DNA of 64,000 nt, from the NCBI GenBank assembly GCA_036388675.1, contig DASVRI010000005.1, forward strand, positions 1 through 64,000, in the 5' to 3' direction. Below the pieces are notes generated by a model. The model was not told the DNA's origin. It saw nothing but the letters and a program-made list of their open reading frames with translations, and did no database searches. Position numbers and translations under genes: made by a program. Shown in pieces: positions 63,208 to 64,000 of this stretch. Positions within the stretch are counted from its first letter, which is position 1, and every line of letters starts with the position of its first letter. The stretch comes from DASVUS01 sp036388675. GTDB lineage: Bacteria; Armatimonadota; Abditibacteriia; Abditibacteriales; Abditibacteriaceae.

Positions 63208-64000
63208 GGGCGCCGTCTCCTTGCAGTGGGTGCCTCTTCTACTTCCATTGGCTTCAGCGCAGCCCTCGTGGGAAGCGCGACTTCGGCGTAGCTGTTGCCG
63301 ATCCTGACCTCATCGAAATACACACTGTCGGTCGTGCCGATTTCGCTGTTGCGGTACAGCCCGATCTTTAGATAGTGAGGATAGGCATTCCACATATTGG
63401 CTCCCGAGACCTTATGATGGTTCCCAGTGAGCGGGGTGAATGGTTTGCCATTGAGCCAGGCTTCGATAAATCCGTCCTCGCCCGGCGACCAGCCGATATG
63501 GAAAACGAGGTCGTTCCAGCGCCCCTTCTGGATGGGCAAGGTAGAAATAATTTTTTGCTCCTTAGACGCTCCATACCATAGCTCAATTGTCGGTACGTTT
63601 TTTCTCAAGGTGTAGTAAATGGCGATGGGCGGCGAGTGGCCGGGAAAGTTGTCCCAGGTCTCGCCGCGCTCGCGATTCGGTTGATCGTGCCACTGGCCCA
63701 TGCACTGCCAGGATCCGGGCTTCCATTCCCTATCCGAGTACTCGGGCGGAATCAGAAAGCTCCAGGCATACCAACTTTGGCTGCCGGGTGGTTCATGGTT
63801 GTCCCAGGTGAGTTCAGCGCGGTTGCCATTACTCACACGCTCGCCGGGACGCACTGTAAATTTGGCCGCATAGCGCCCCCGGCGCACGAGGTCGGTGACG
63901 ACCTGAATCGAATCCGGGCGCGCTGCTTCACGATGTGACCAGGCGGAAAGATCGCCGCTCTCGAAATCTCCCACGAAAGGTGTAACCCGGGGCCGCTGAG
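63204..64000 (-). CDS. Heparin-lyase-like polysaccharide lyase (partial)
   Basis: The reading frame stays open to the window edge, so the N-terminus is missing; at least 265 residues are present. Jelly-roll polysaccharide lyase of the PF14099/PL20-like kind: DFESGDLSAW, GNRAELTWDNHEPPGSQSWY, GRWNDLVFHIGWSPGEDG and YLKIGLYRNS, which occur in glucuronan and related lyases. A GTG at 63974 is not the true start because similarity (TPFVGDFESG) continues upstream. Short Arg-rich tail. Probably exported, degrading an acidic polysaccharide; its product may go to the oxidoreductase. Confidence 0.75.
   Translation of the reverse strand, partial: QRPRVTPFVGDFESGDLSAWSHREAARPDSIQVVTDLVRRGRYAAKFTVRPGERVSNGNRAELTWDNHEPPGSQSWYAWSFLIPPEYSDREWKPGSWQCMGQWHDQPNRERGETWDNFPGHSPPIAIYYTLRKNVPTIELWYGASKEQKIISTLPIQKGRWNDLVFHIGWSPGEDGFIEAWLNGKPFTPLTGNHHKVSGANMWNAYPHYLKIGLYRNSEIGTTDSVYFDEVRIGNSYAEVALPTRAALKPMEVEEAPTARRRRP

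Larger units (their letters stand above)
937..63743. repeat. Highly iterated palindrome GAGTACTC, about 68 copies
   Basis: First bases of the exact copies I found: 937, 1735, 2049, 2515, 2945, 4134, 4527, 5631, 6136, 6863, 7646, 7730, 8734, 9524, 10494, 11534, 12266, 12913, 14335, 15270, 16664, 17429, 19914, 20265, 22004, 23174, 25371, 26919, 28527, 29420, 30795, 31606, 32296, 33651, 34567, 36180, 36685, 37025, 37633, 39890, 40368, 40657, 42309, 42785, 44508, 45008, 46129, 47600, 48023, 48459, 49775, 50393, 51192, 51939, 52592, 54088, 54995, 55892, 56586, 57358, 57650, 58645, 60311, 60827, 61125, 61991, 62776, 63736. C or T precedes about 60 of them and G or A follows about 63; 29 are the full CGAGTACTCG. 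Inside genes it reads as RVL, SST or EYS depending on frame. About 17 lie between genes. An 8-mer is expected about once in 64 kb. Near misses (AAGTACTC near 5408, 6568 and 61548; CAGTACTC near 26167; GAGTACTG near 41317; GAGTACTT near 53388) are few. Confidence 0.95.

Noticed and set aside
937..63743. GAGTACTC copies as transposon footprints or target duplications
   Set aside because: No shared flanking sequence beyond one base on each side, and copies lie within conserved coding sequence in every frame.
1..64000. tRNA, rRNA or an origin of replication
   Set aside because: No cloverleaf-type T-loop with matching arms, rRNA-like block or DnaA-box cluster was recognised by eye in the spacers.

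Overview
The window looks like a chromosomal segment of a diderm, moderately GC-rich, environmental bacterium. The mix of genes (an H-X9-DG prepilin-type protein, a DUF512 radical-SAM protein, citramalate synthase, ThuA and Gfo/Idh/MocA proteins, a der-plsY-gpsA operon and an outer-membrane beta-barrel protein) would fit Armatimonadota, Abditibacteriota or a neighbouring phylum. That placement is inference; no rRNA, tRNA or other phylogenetic marker RNA was seen. No transposase, prophage, CRISPR array or replication origin was recognised.

The strongest signal is not a gene. The exact 8-bp palindrome GAGTACTC occurs about 68 times (my count by eye) in 64 kb, where about one copy is expected. 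The consensus is YGAGTACTCR. Copies lie in coding DNA in all three reading frames and in spacers, roughly one per 940 bp, and one-base variants are rare. It behaves like the HIP1 highly iterated palindrome of cyanobacteria but with a different core. Two copies sit at the exact centre of long perfect palindromes (21982-22033 and 61977-62012).

Layout. 849-8819: a sugar-nucleotide and glycosyltransferase operon (two epimerases, a medium-chain dehydrogenase, a GT4 enzyme and three tandem CgeB-like transferases). 8899-10671: RecQ. 10779-18536: envelope and stress proteins, including a holin-family membrane protein, a DUF3618-SDR fusion, a GH5-like hydrolase, a glycine-rich surface protein next to its likely sortase, and a DUF4142 protein. 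18647-25208: ArnT-like transferase, PAP2 phosphatase, two universal stress proteins, a histidine kinase and an AAA ATPase. 25254-28666: di-iron repair protein with a NarX/NarL-like two-component pair. 29095-40619: permease, erythromycin-esterase-like protein, phosphoribosyltransferase, methyltransferase, FRG protein, two unusual single-domain response regulators, ferritin-like protein, DoxX, and a metal-binding pair. 40695-43016: PcrA/UvrD. 43278-49945: a five-gene signalling cluster built from KaiC-like ATPases, receiver domains, a kinase lacking its ATPase domain, a hybrid kinase and a degenerate REC-GGDEF protein. 50216-52536: metallopeptidase-like protein, ZIP transporter, and HU with a long glycine/lysine tail. 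52657-60780: gpsA, plsY, der, H-X9-DG protein, rhodanese, DUF512, GxxExxY and cimA, all on the minus strand. 61201-64000: ThuA, an oxidoreductase and a polysaccharide lyase cut by the window edge.

The spacers are rich in small repeats: MITE-like elements with TCAGGACTTACGCA-type ends, REP-like inverted repeats containing GGAGCGTGAGCGACGGG, a CAGGAT-type inverted-repeat element that encloses the GxxExxY gene, and more than ten 14-33 bp tandem duplications both in spacers and in disordered protein linkers.
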